NCBI RefSeq assembly: GCF_004116405.1
Contig: NZ_SDIC01000008.1
Coordinates: 124,001-188,000, forward strand
Reading direction: 5' to 3'
DNA: 64,000 nucleotides
Origin: Halegenticoccus tardaugens
GTDB lineage: Archaea; Halobacteriota; Halobacteria; Halobacteriales; Haloferacaceae
A model generated the notes under the pieces. It was given only the letters and a program-made list of their open reading frames with translations. It had not been told where the DNA came from and did no database searches. Positions 8,029 to 15,245 of the stretch are shown here, piece after piece (the stretch's first letter is position 1; every line of letters starts with the position of its first letter). Both the position numbers and the translations under genes were made by a program.

Positions 8029-8372
8029 GGTACCTCGGGGACAAGCCCCGAGGCGTCACCGTTTAGGGTATGCACCGCACCCGCAGGCGAATGTCATTCC
8101 CCTCGGCCTTCCCGGAACGGGTCGGCTGGAATTACCACCCGAACGCCCGATACGTCCGTGAGGGTCGGCGGCTCCACCCCGCCCGACAACACCCGTCTCA
8201 CCTGCCGTAGCAGGGTGTTGAGAGGTGCCGCATTCCTCCGCAACTGCATGCAGCTACGACGAAGTAAGGTCTTTAACTCGCCTAACTGTGCCGTGAGAGA
8301 TGGTGGAACGTGCATTACCCATGTCGGCATTCACCCCCGAGGTCAAGCCTCGGGGCACTCTGCCTTGATTCT
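8029..8372 (-). mobile_element. internally deleted IS605/TnpB-type element
   Basis: Hairpins bound this 340-bp block: CCTCGGGGACAAGCCCCGAGG near 8033-8053 (quoted in outline) and CCCCCGAGGTCAAGCCTCGG at 8335-8354. Between them, on the minus strand, a frame ending at 8094 reads QVRRVLSGGVEPPTLTDVSG then VRVVIPADPFREGRGE, like the C-terminal tail of haloarchaeal TnpB proteins. Both ends and the tnpB 3' end are kept and the rest is gone, so this is a non-autonomous (MITE-like) derivative. It abuts the truncated IS5-type transposase at 8361. Confidence 0.5.
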
Positions 8373-8762
8373 GTAGACACGGAATCGAACACGGTTGTCG
8401 ACTTACACATGACGACGACACGAAAACACGACTCGCAAATCGCGCCGTCGCTAATCAAACGGAATACCACTGATGTAGCGGTTCTCCTCGGCGACAAAGG
8501 ATACGACGACCAGAAGATTCGCACGTTAACTCGCAAACAAGGTGTTCGTCCCCTCATCAAGTACCGAGAATTTTTGTCACTCCACAAGGCGTGGAACGCT
8601 CGGCTGGACGCTGACCTCTACGGCCAACGGAATCAGAACGAGACAGTGAACTCCCGTCTCAAACGGAAATATGGGGCATTCGTGCGCTCACGACACTGGT
8701 GGAAGCAGTTCCGTGAACTCGTTGTCGGCTGTCTCACTCACAACATCGATAAGGCCCTCTGA
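8361..8762 (+). pseudogene. IS5-type transposase, C-terminal part
   Basis: The frame reads LDSVDTESNTVVDLHMTTTR, KHDSQIAPSLI, LLGDKGYDDQKIR and ends NSRLKRKYGAFVRSRHW then FRELVVGCLTHNID. The middle DKGYDD carries the second DDE Asp, and the NETVNSRLKRKYG region carries the catalytic Glu of IS5-family transposases. The first part, including the first Asp, is missing. Upstream sequence is the hairpin-bounded element at 8029-8372, which probably inserted into or recombined with this IS. Non-functional. Confidence 0.7.
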
Positions 8763-8931
8763 ACAGTGGATATAGATGAACGATAGAGCGAACCAGGTCG
8801 CAACATCCCGGGTTCTCGTCAGAAGCGCCTTGACCGATACAGAGAGATGTATTCAGCACGAACACGGGTTCTATTCGACTGGAACGACAGTAGGGACCGT
8901 TGGATAGGGTATGAATTCGACGGATTAGGCG

Positions 8932-9375
8932 TCACTTTGGAGGGAAATCGATGACGCCGAGTTGTTGAAGGAGACTGAGATTGTCCGAAAGAAACCACCG
9001 TTCGGCGATCAGTCCGTCTTCGATTCGGACAAAGACCATCTGTTGAACCTCAATCGGCTTCTCGGTCGGTTCAATTCCCCAGAGCATACCCCCATGTGTC
9101 CCGCGGCTCGTGATGAACATCGCGACGCGGTCGCCTTCTACAACGGTGTTCTCGACGGTCTGGGTGATGTCGGGGAACGCGTTCAGAAAATCTTCGTATG
9201 ATGCGCGGATTTCCTCCCTCCCTCGTTGCTCGCCGAACGGGCTGTAATCGACAGCGTCTTTCGCGTAGATCTCGTCGAGTAGGTCGAGATCACCGTCAGC
9301 GAAGACCCCTTCGGGGATTTGGCGGGCGATTTGCGCGTTCTTCTGTTCTTCCGATGTTAGTGGCGTGTCGGTCAT
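8932..9375 (-). CDS. SnoaL-like / ester cyclase-type protein
   Basis: The 147-residue alpha+beta-barrel protein of the SnoaL/NTF2-like superfamily shows the typical order: an N-terminal helix (FADGDLDLLDEIYAKDAVDY), YEDFLNAFPDITQTVENTVV, the GDRVAMFITSRGTH strand and the C-terminal VRIEDGLIAERW. These match the predicted ester cyclase group (DFNAFPD and RGTH..G signatures). Substrates vary widely in the family, so none is assigned. It is divergently arranged with the bat-type regulator at 9513, with 137 bp between the starts, and may be its target. Confidence 0.8.
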   Translation of the reverse strand: MTDTPLTSEEQKNAQIARQIPEGVFADGDLDLLDEIYAKDAVDYSPFGEQRGREEIRASYEDFLNAFPDITQTVENTVVEGDRVAMFITSRGTHGGMLWGIEPTEKPIEVQQMVFVRIEDGLIAERWFLSDNLSLLQQLGVIDFPPK

Positions 9376-9512
9376 GGGAAGCGGTCCTGGGTCGAGGTGG
9401 ATCGAGTTGGTAGCACACTCTAACCCAGTTTGATGAGAGGCGGGCTGCCACCGTCAGATTGCGTAGGAACATGGTGCTGTCTTTATCAGTAACGCTCGTA
9501 CTGGTTCGTGAG

Positions 9513-10145
9513 ATGCCGCAACTGAGAGTGAAGCTCAACGGGAAGGCAGTAGACGGCTGGTTGGCTGAAATTTCCGCTGCGTTCCCGGAAGCCGAATTTC
9601 GTATCTTGGCGACACAACTCAGAGATGAAGGTGCCCTCGGAATCCTCGAAGTACGTACGCGTGAAGGTAATGAGGTCGTCGAACGGTTCGACCAAACGGC
9701 CGAAGTGGACTCGTTCGAGATGCTCCATATCGATGATCAGATGGTTTTACTTCGATTTCTCACCAATTCTTCGAGAGCGTACGATCCGCTATTCAAGTCA
9801 AAGAGCACCTCTCTGTATCCGACGATTCTCCAAGACGGCTGGTTTACCGTCCGTCTCGTTGCTTCACGCGAACGGTTGGCGAAGTACGTCGCTGAATTAG
9901 CAGCGGCTGACATCCCGTACCAGGTGCTGTCAGTAACACAATCGAACGACGTCGGTGAAATCTTGACAGAGCGCCAGTGGAAATTCGTTACCGAGGCAGT
10001 CGAGCGTGGATACTACGATACGCCGAGAGGATGTACCCTCTCCGAGCTGGCGGAGGTGTTGTCCATTCACAAATCGGCGGCGAGTAGACTCCGTCATCGG
10101 GCTGAATGCAGAATCGTGAAAGCATTCGTCGCGGAAGCAGGTTAG
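9513..10145 (+). CDS. bacterio-opsin activator-type HTH regulator
   Basis: The 210-residue protein starts MPQLRVKLNGKAVDGWLAEI at 9513, which fits the usual N-terminus better than the upstream ATG at 9459. The C-terminal domain (LTERQWKFVTEAVERGYYDT, PRGCTLSELAEVLSIHKSAA, SRLRHRAE) is the HTH_10 domain of Bat-type haloarchaeal regulators. The N-terminal part is the sensor-like domain that accompanies it (SYPTILQDGWFTVRLVASRE-like section). These proteins act as transcription activators. It probably controls the divergent SnoaL-like gene. Confidence 0.85.
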   Translation: MPQLRVKLNGKAVDGWLAEISAAFPEAEFRILATQLRDEGALGILEVRTREGNEVVERFDQTAEVDSFEMLHIDDQMVLLRFLTNSSRAYDPLFKSKSTSLYPTILQDGWFTVRLVASRERLAKYVAELAAADIPYQVLSVTQSNDVGEILTERQWKFVTEAVERGYYDTPRGCTLSELAEVLSIHKSAASRLRHRAECRIVKAFVAEAG

Positions 10146-10265
10146 TGAGCGTTTCCTCTATAGGAGACACCGAAATTAGGGGCGGTGCGTGACCTATTTG
10201 CGCGCTGTATTCAGCACGCAGATTTCAGTGGGGAGGAAACTTGTAATGTTGAAGCGTATACAGAC

Positions 10266-10437
10266 GTCCGCTAATCACTGAGAGAGGTCGTTGAGAAGCG
10301 ACCGGACGTGGTGTTCTGTGACGTTGGTGTGCCGCCGATGATGAATGCGTCTGTGTCCGTGTCGGCGATCGCTGCGTAGGTGTTGCCGTCAGGGAGTGAT
10401 TTGTCGGGGTCGACCCTCGTCACGTGTATTCAGTTCG
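10266..10437 (-). pseudogene. broken regulator-like gene relic
   Basis: Two minus-strand frames give HVTRVDPDKSLPDGNTYAAI then ADTDTDAFIIGG and, after an apparent frameshift near 10310, TEHHVRSLLNDLSQ with a stop near 10271. The latter looks like a genuine C-terminus. Identity is uncertain. The rest of 10146-10602 shows nothing else. Confidence 0.3.
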
Positions 10438-10602
10438 TTCACAGGGCCGGCATACGCTCAGGAGTCGCATTGTGGGTACACCGCGTTCTCTCGACGAAAA
10501 TGGGATGGTCTTGCATTCAGTGCGTCTGGACGCCTCAGAAACGCGGTCTGAGAGCCCCGTCTGACTGAGACTTATTACCGCTCGTCCTGCAACTTCCGGT
10601 AG

Positions 10603-10815
10603 ATGAACTCTCGCACACCACTGCCACCGCAGGCGAAAGAGGCGCTTGAGGCGCTTCGCTCGCCGGTCGAGAATGCGGGTGGTGACCTTCCTCGTGAGCA
10701 AGCTCTCGCAGTGATTGCGTCTGAGTGTAGTGAGGAGTCTGCGGAGGGACTGCTGAATATCCTGCACAACCGTGGCTACATCTACTATGTTGGCGAGCAA
10801 ATCCGCATTACGTAG
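10603..10815 (+). CDS. small haloarchaeal hypothetical protein
   Basis: This 70-residue protein starts MNSRTPLPPQAKEALEALRS and ends GLLNILHNRGYIYYVGEQIR IT. The helix-turn-helix-like spacing (LPREQALAVIASECSEESAE then GLLNILHNRGYIYYV) resembles a minimal winged helix, with the final two strands forming the wing. I do not recognise a named family. A TATA-like TTATTA about 30 bp upstream suits a leaderless transcript. No neighbour on the same strand shares an operon with it. Confidence 0.55.
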   Translation: MNSRTPLPPQAKEALEALRSPVENAGGDLPREQALAVIASECSEESAEGLLNILHNRGYIYYVGEQIRIT

Positions 10816-11263
10816 GCTCGGTGTCTCGTGAGGGCTCAGGATTCACTCTGACCGAGGGGGGTTCTCTGGTGTGACGCTCGGAGTTAGGCGAGTGCGGTCT
10901 CTCGAAGGTACTGATCTTCCCATTTACGACGGTCTTGGAGGCACGATTGCGAGTTCGAACCGCTGCTGGGTGTGGGGAGTCTGCCGACCCTGCGTGGCTT
11001 TGAGGCGCGGTTCATCTGATTGCTCGGCGGTCGGCTCGGCCTCCGCGCCGGAGAGATCGCATATTTTCATACCTCGTGGCTGGACTGGAACCGCAAGCTC
11101 ATCTGAATCCTACAGCACGAACCGTGTGATTGTGGGTACTGCCAGCGACAGGCCCGCCAGGAAGCCGCTCACAACAACCAGCTCACCGAATCCGACGTCG
11201 TCGTGTCCCGGTGGCATCCCAAGACCGTCGCCTCAGCTCGATCGATTCCCTTCGACCTGGCTG
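10816..11263. other. gene-free stretch with a zinc-knuckle-like scrap
   Basis: There is no supported gene. Around 11110-11240 the plus strand reads HEPCDCGYCQRQARQEAAHN then NQLTESDVVVSRWHPKTVAS without a start and with an upstream stop, possibly the remains of a small cysteine-rich plasmid protein. Confidence 0.3.
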
Positions 11264-12112
11264 TCACTTCCCAGACGGGCCAACTGGCGGTCCACTCTCT
11301 TCTCCCGGAGACCGGGCTATCTGGGCGAGGAAATCCTCGATAGCCCCGTTGAAAAACTCGGAATTATCCCATGGAGAGGCGTGGCCGGCATTCGGGACTT
11401 CCTGCACCGTCGCACTGGGGATCTCGGCAGCTAATGTCGGAGCATGACGGCTGATCACCGATGATTCGTATTCGCCATAGAGAATTAGCGTCGGGACGGT
11501 AATCGAGGCAAAATCGATGTCGACTTTGTGAAAGGACGTAACTGCCTGCAATGCGTTAACGGCGGCCGCTGTATCCATATCTGGAAACACCTCAACACGG
11601 AGGCTCGTGGTATTATCCCCATCCAGTTTCCGTCCAAACCACATCATGAGGCCCTTGGCTCGGTTGTACCCGACGAGACGAAGGAGCAAAATCAAGGTGT
11701 TCATTAACACGGTCCGCTCAATGCGGTCCCGCCGGTTCACGAACACTGGTGTGAAGGTATCGGCGAGCACGAGGCCGCTAAGACGATTGGGATATCGACT
11801 CGCGTAGACTTGAGCAATCATCCCACCCATCGAGACGCCACAGAGAACGGGACGATCGAGGCCCCGGGCGGTGATGAACTCGTAGAGGTCCTCGACCAAC
11901 AGGTCAATCGAATACGATTCGTTGTGTGGATTTGTCGTTTTTCTATGGCCCCGGATATCATACGCAATGGCGGTATACGCGTCGCTGAACACCTCCAGCT
12001 GCTGGTCTGCTGCCGTATGGTCGGCAAGTGCGCCGTGGATGAAGACGATTGGCGGGCCGTCTCCCCGCAGTTCGTAGTAGGTCTCAATATCGTTAGTCTG
12101 AACCGTGGGCAT
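11264..12112 (-). CDS. alpha/beta hydrolase
   Basis: The 282-residue alpha/beta-hydrolase fold protein shows the oxyanion motif GDGPPIVFIHGALADHT, nucleophile elbow GVSMGG (Ser near residue 94), the acid region PTLILYGEYESSV and catalytic His in NAGHASPW. Layout matches the 3-oxoadipate enol-lactonase/haloperoxidase-like branch, but substrate is not predictable. The start at 12112 gives MPTVQTNDIETYYEL, the usual N-terminus of this branch. The C-terminal tail after residue 265 (SPGEESGPPVGPSGK) is low complexity and may be replaced sequence, since the downstream DNA is relic-rich. Confidence 0.85.
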   Translation of the reverse strand: MPTVQTNDIETYYELRGDGPPIVFIHGALADHTAADQQLEVFSDAYTAIAYDIRGHRKTTNPHNESYSIDLLVEDLYEFITARGLDRPVLCGVSMGGMIAQVYASRYPNRLSGLVLADTFTPVFVNRRDRIERTVLMNTLILLLRLVGYNRAKGLMMWFGRKLDGDNTTSLRVEVFPDMDTAAAVNALQAVTSFHKVDIDFASITVPTLILYGEYESSVISRHAPTLAAEIPSATVQEVPNAGHASPWDNSEFFNGAIEDFLAQIARSPGEESGPPVGPSGK

Positions 12113-12170
12113 CTAACCATCTATACAATTCTACTCAAAATGAAGTTGCCGCGGAGAAACAAGACAGAGA

Positions 12171-12199
12171 GGCTCTGTTGAAATCCTATTGATTAGATA
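12171..12199 (+). repeat. IS-end-like direct repeat, left copy
   Basis: The sequence GGCTCTGTTGAAATCCTATT, continuing GATTAGATA, is repeated with changes at 12708-12736 (GGCTATGTTGAAATCCTCTT, continuing CTTTAGAGA). A third partial TTTGTTGAAAT follows at 12739. Such GGCTCTGTTGAAATCC strings look like termini of haloarchaeal transposons. The two copies flank the RidA gene in direct orientation, 537 bp apart. Confidence 0.5.
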
Positions 12200-12283
12200 C
12201 GTTTTCTCCGTGAAACCGTTGGTAAATCGAGTGTGCGTATTCATCAACCAAACTCATTTTAATGCCGTTTGTGAGTCTGAACT

Positions 12284-12673
12284 ATGGAGCGAAAACGAAT
12301 ATCCTCCGGGACTGAGTGGGAGTCCAAAGTCGGATACTCGCGGGCCGTTCAGACCGGCTCTCAAGTACACGTTTCTGGGACAACAGCGACTAACGATGAT
12401 GGTGATATAGTCGGTGAAGGCGACGCATACAAACAGACGAAAAAAGCACTCCAGAACATCGAAGACGCCCTTCGAGAGACTGATGCATCACTTGAGGACG
12501 TGGTCAGAACTCGAATGTTCGTCACCGATATAGATGAGTGGGAGACGATTGGTGAGACCCATGGTGAAGTGTTTCGTGACGTTCGCCCAGCCACCAGCAT
12601 GGTGGAGGTGAATCGCCTCATCGATCCGGAGTTACTCGTTGAGATCGAGGCGGTTGCGATTATCCCAGAGTAA
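12284..12673 (+). CDS. RidA family protein
   Basis: The 129-residue protein of the RidA/YjgF/UK114 family starts MERKRISSGTEWESKVGYSR. Conserved elements include VHVSGTTA, TDASLEDVVRTRMFVTD and RPATSMVEVNRLIDPELLVE, with the family arginine in VRTRMFV and the C-terminal VEIEAVAI strand. RidA proteins form trimers and hydrolyse reactive enamine/imine intermediates; this one lies in the broader COG0251 group. The gene is monocistronic and is bracketed by IS-end-like direct repeats at 12171 and 12708, suggesting it may have moved as a unit. Confidence 0.88.
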   Translation: MERKRISSGTEWESKVGYSRAVQTGSQVHVSGTTATNDDGDIVGEGDAYKQTKKALQNIEDALRETDASLEDVVRTRMFVTDIDEWETIGETHGEVFRDVRPATSMVEVNRLIDPELLVEIEAVAIIPE

Positions 12674-12707
12674 GTCCCTGCCCTGTATCTACCAATTAGA
12701 GTGATCT

Positions 12708-12736
12708 GGCTATGTTGAAATCCTCTTCTTTAGAGA
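12708..12736 (+). repeat. IS-end-like direct repeat, right copy
   Basis: This pairs with 12171-12199: both share GGCT-TGTTGAAATCCT-TT followed by TTAGA. They have the same orientation, so they are not a simple inverted-repeat transposon. Either two solo ends or the product of recombination is possible. Confidence 0.5.
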
Positions 12737-12888
12737 CTTTGTTGAAATGACACACTAACTTCAGGAGATTGGCAGAAACTTACCCGTCCTTGTCAACTAG
12801 AATTGAGGCATCGCCACCCACAGGACATAAGAGTTCAAGTCCTGTGTGGAAATATTTGTCACCTTATGACTACAGTCTGTTCAGAAAT

Positions 12889-13110
12889 TCAATCCACTTT
12901 ATTTGTATTTTCACAGACGATCGAACGGAGTTTGGTCGCAAGATCCGGATGGTGTTTCTCCAAAAGATCTAGGTCCTCTCCCACAATTTCAATTTTTCTT
13001 CTTACTCGACTTACCACGCGGTACCGATAGTTATCATCAACATCGGCTTCTCCGGCCAATATTTCCTGTTCTCGTGGAGTGAGAATACCACGATATTGAT
13101 CGTCCGTCAT
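12889..13110 (-). CDS. small conserved haloarchaeal protein
   Basis: The 73-residue reading from 13110 starts MTDDQYRGILTPREQEILAG. Upstream in-frame ATGs at 13134, 13137, 13146 and 13164 are also possible. The motif GILTPREQEILAGEADVDDN followed by YRYRVVSRVRRKIEIV matches a recurrent family of small haloarchaeal proteins in which an R.I.L...R..L segment precedes two charged helices. I know no function. A perfect 16-bp palindrome at 13188-13203 lies upstream, a likely promoter or operator element. Confidence 0.6.
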   Translation of the reverse strand: MTDDQYRGILTPREQEILAGEADVDDNYRYRVVSRVRRKIEIVGEDLDLLEKHHPDLATKLRSIVCENTNKVD

Positions 13111-13187
13111 CAGTGGCGGATCTTTGTTCGTCATCATACTTACCATGTGGAGTCTCTCCGGCAAATAGGTTACTACACCCAGTAGGG

Positions 13188-13203
13188 TTACTGTATACAG
13201 TAA
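13188..13203 (-). promoter_or_regulatory. perfect palindrome upstream of 12889 gene
   Basis: TTACTGTATACAGTAA is a fully symmetric 16-mer containing TATA-like TGTATACA. It sits 25-95 bp upstream of the candidate starts of the minus-strand gene. It probably serves as operator and/or promoter. Confidence 0.45.
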
Positions 13204-13322
13204 ATACTAAGTGGTTACAAATAGTAATCTCTGATGAGAAGAGCACAGTCACTCAGCGGCGTAAGAATGCCCGGGTGGTGGCACACCCGGACTGGCCTTC
13301 TCATGCAGTCCCCAAGAAGACC

Positions 13323-13466
13323 ATGTCAACCCAAGACCGCAACTCCCGTAAGCCTAGCGCTTCGACCCACATCCAAACGCAACTCCCCACGGAGTGCGAC
13401 ACCTGCGATGCACTCGGCGCACTCCCCTGCTTCGAGTGTTTCTGCGTCATGGAGGCCCACCAATGA
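13323..13466 (+). CDS. small zinc-binding protein of plasmid-like cassette
   Basis: The 47-residue protein MSTQDRNSRKPSAS... contains CDTCDALGALPCFECFCVME, with two CxxC pairs suited to zinc. Its stop overlaps the next start by 4 bp. It is the first of four tightly packed genes (13323-15024) that resemble the small-gene cassettes found on haloarchaeal plasmids and proviruses. Function unknown. Confidence 0.5.
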   Translation: MSTQDRNSRKPSASTHIQTQLPTECDTCDALGALPCFECFCVMEAHQ

Positions 13467-13600
13467 GCGTCCTCCACACTGAATTCGTCCTCCCGTTCAG
13501 CCGCACCCTCCGGATCGAGATCTATCTTGAAACCACTGAATTCCCCTCGGGCAAGCACCGCCTCTACACCGAATCCGCGCTCGAACTCCAGCGCAACTAA
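13463..13600 (+). CDS. small hypothetical protein of the cassette
   Basis: The 45-residue protein starts MSVLHTEFVLPFSRTLRIEI at 13463, overlapping the preceding stop (ATGA). It is a beta-rich sequence without recognised motifs. Translational coupling and its place in the cassette are the main evidence that it is real. Confidence 0.45.
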   Translation: MSVLHTEFVLPFSRTLRIEIYLETTEFPSGKHRLYTESALELQRN

Positions 13601-13618
13601 CCCTCTTTCACCATTCCA

Positions 13619-13972
13619 ATGTCGCTTAAGCAATTGCTCTTGGGCCTGCGCATCGACACCGGCACGACCACTACCTGCACCGAGTGCGATCGCGAACTCA
13701 CCGAATGCGATCCCGTCATCGTCCGACTCCATCAGAACAGACAAGACACCCAATGGCACCTCGCGGCGTGCTACTGCCTGAGTTGCGCCCCTATCTCCTT
13801 CGAGGAGCTCCCACCCACGCTCGGCACTCACCTCCTGTGTGAAGGACGCCTCGGCATCACTCAAGACGGCCAGACTCAGCAGACCTGGCCCGTCCTCGTC
13901 AGCCCGACGATCATCGAGACCACCCGCCGAACGCACGTCACCTTCCACGCTACCCAGGAGGTGCCCGAATGA
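13619..13972 (+). CDS. zinc-ribbon hypothetical protein of the cassette
   Basis: The 117-residue protein starts MSLKQLLLGLRIDTGTTTTC. Two cysteine pairs (TCTECDRELTECDP and CYCLSCAP) separated by about 35 residues, plus HL histidines, indicate a zinc-binding module. The C-terminal VSPTIIETTRRTHVTFHATQ is strand-rich. It overlaps the start of the chimeric coiled-coil gene by 4 bp. The family is unrecognised; similar small proteins occur on haloarchaeal plasmids. Confidence 0.55.
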   Translation: MSLKQLLLGLRIDTGTTTTCTECDRELTECDPVIVRLHQNRQDTQWHLAACYCLSCAPISFEELPPTLGTHLLCEGRLGITQDGQTQQTWPVLVSPTIIETTRRTHVTFHATQEVPE

Positions 13973-15024
13973 GCGCTCACTCGCCCACTGGCCACTCGAA
14001 CCAATCCGTCGAGACTGACCACCAGGCTATCATGGAGCGACTCGCCGAACTCGAAACGGCGGTCCAACAGCTCCAGACCGAAAACGAGCGCCTACGAGAG
14101 CAACTCGCCGAGAAGGACGCCCAACTCGACGCCTACGAAGCACGCCTCGACGACCTCGAAGCACGCCAGCACGTCGAACTCCGTGATGTCGACGACGACA
14201 CTGACGCAGCACTTGAGAACATCTGGATCGCCGACCAGCCCGTCGGTCGACTCCTCGATTCGAGTTGCAAGCGATCTAAATCGGTCTCGAAGCGCATTGA
14301 CGACCTCGTGGGAATGCTGAGTCTGTACGACGTCATCGAATTCACGACGCGAGGCGGCAGCAAGAGCCAGGGCGGTTCGTCGAGCGGCTTCGGTGGCAGC
14401 GGTGGCGGGGGGCAGAACCGTGGTGGGTTCGGCGCGCGCGAGGGCGATGTCGACTGGATGCTCGATCTCCCGGTACGGAACCTGATGTCCGACGCAGTCG
14501 TGACAGTCGAGCGGAGCGCACCGCTCGACGGGGTGGTCGAGACGATGTTCGAACAAGAGATCTCCTCGCTCGTCGTCACAGCCGACGACACCAATGAGCC
14601 GATCGGTATCATCACGAAGACGGACGTCATCGAGGCGCTCACCTGGGAGCGCGATGACCGGAACGCCGTGCAGGTGTTCGGGCTCGACCTACTGGAGGGG
14701 ATGGATTACGACGACGTCGCCGCGCTGATCGAGAACATGACCTCGAAGTACGGTGAGATGAGCGTGATCAAGGCCAGCATCGAACTGCAGGAGCACAAGG
14801 AACAGAGCCGGGGCGTGCCGCTGGTGCTAGCACGGATCCGGCTGGTCACCGACCGTGGCTACTTCACTGCGGATGGTGAGGGGTACGGTGCCTCCCACGC
14901 TCTTCGTCTCGCGGCGAACGCAGTCGAACGCCAGCTTCTCAAGGGGAAGACCTACGGCCAGTCGAAGAAGCGTTCGGACACTGACGAGCAGGAACGGCTC
15001 TACGGCTGGTGGCTCGATGGGTGA
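13969..15024 (+). CDS. chimeric coiled-coil / CBS-HPF-like protein
   Basis: The 351-residue open frame is built from two unrelated parts. Residues 1 to about 113 are a plasmid-type protein: coiled coil (HQAIMERLAELETAVQQLQT onward) then ELRDVDDDTDAALENIWIAD with a K/R-rich end. From about residue 114 the sequence becomes a chromosomal-type CBS protein: VGMLSLYDVIEFTTRGG, which is the end of a CBS unit, a Gly/Ser linker (131-160), a CBS domain (DLPVRNLMSDAVVTV to IITKTDVIEAL), and a C-terminal hibernation-factor-like domain (GYGASHALRLAANAVERQLL, ending YGWWLDG). The first CBS domain is missing. The junction near 14308 is in frame, so a fusion product may be made. Function of the fusion is unknown. 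Confidence 0.75.
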   Translation: MSAHSPTGHSNQSVETDHQAIMERLAELETAVQQLQTENERLREQLAEKDAQLDAYEARLDDLEARQHVELRDVDDDTDAALENIWIADQPVGRLLDSSCKRSKSVSKRIDDLVGMLSLYDVIEFTTRGGSKSQGGSSSGFGGSGGGGQNRGGFGAREGDVDWMLDLPVRNLMSDAVVTVERSAPLDGVVETMFEQEISSLVVTADDTNEPIGIITKTDVIEALTWERDDRNAVQVFGLDLLEGMDYDDVAALIENMTSKYGEMSVIKASIELQEHKEQSRGVPLVLARIRLVTDRGYFTADGEGYGASHALRLAANAVERQLLKGKTYGQSKKRSDTDEQERLYGWWLDG

Positions 15025-15245
15025 TTGTCCCGGTGTCCAACAAACTATCGATGGCTTCCCCGAGTATCTGGTAATCGTACAATCGACGATACGGAACAGC
15101 GGGTCGCAGCAGCGCGGAAGAGGTCACGGTTCGGATTCCTCCCCGACGTCGTAAGTCACCCAGTTCCTCCTCACACGATCTCTATGTGAATATGTCATAC
15201 ATTTACTCCCCATCACGGCGTAGTAACAGGGAACGTGATTCGAGA

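Noticed and set aside
7755-8066. Open frame of 103 codons on the plus strand
   Set aside because: It runs into the IS hairpin, has no motif, and opposite-strand scraps look more protein-like.
13301-13948. 215-codon minus-strand frame over the small-gene cassette
   Set aside because: The plus-strand genes show CxxC pairs, 4-bp stop/start overlaps and coupling to the coiled-coil gene; the minus frame has no motif or promoter.
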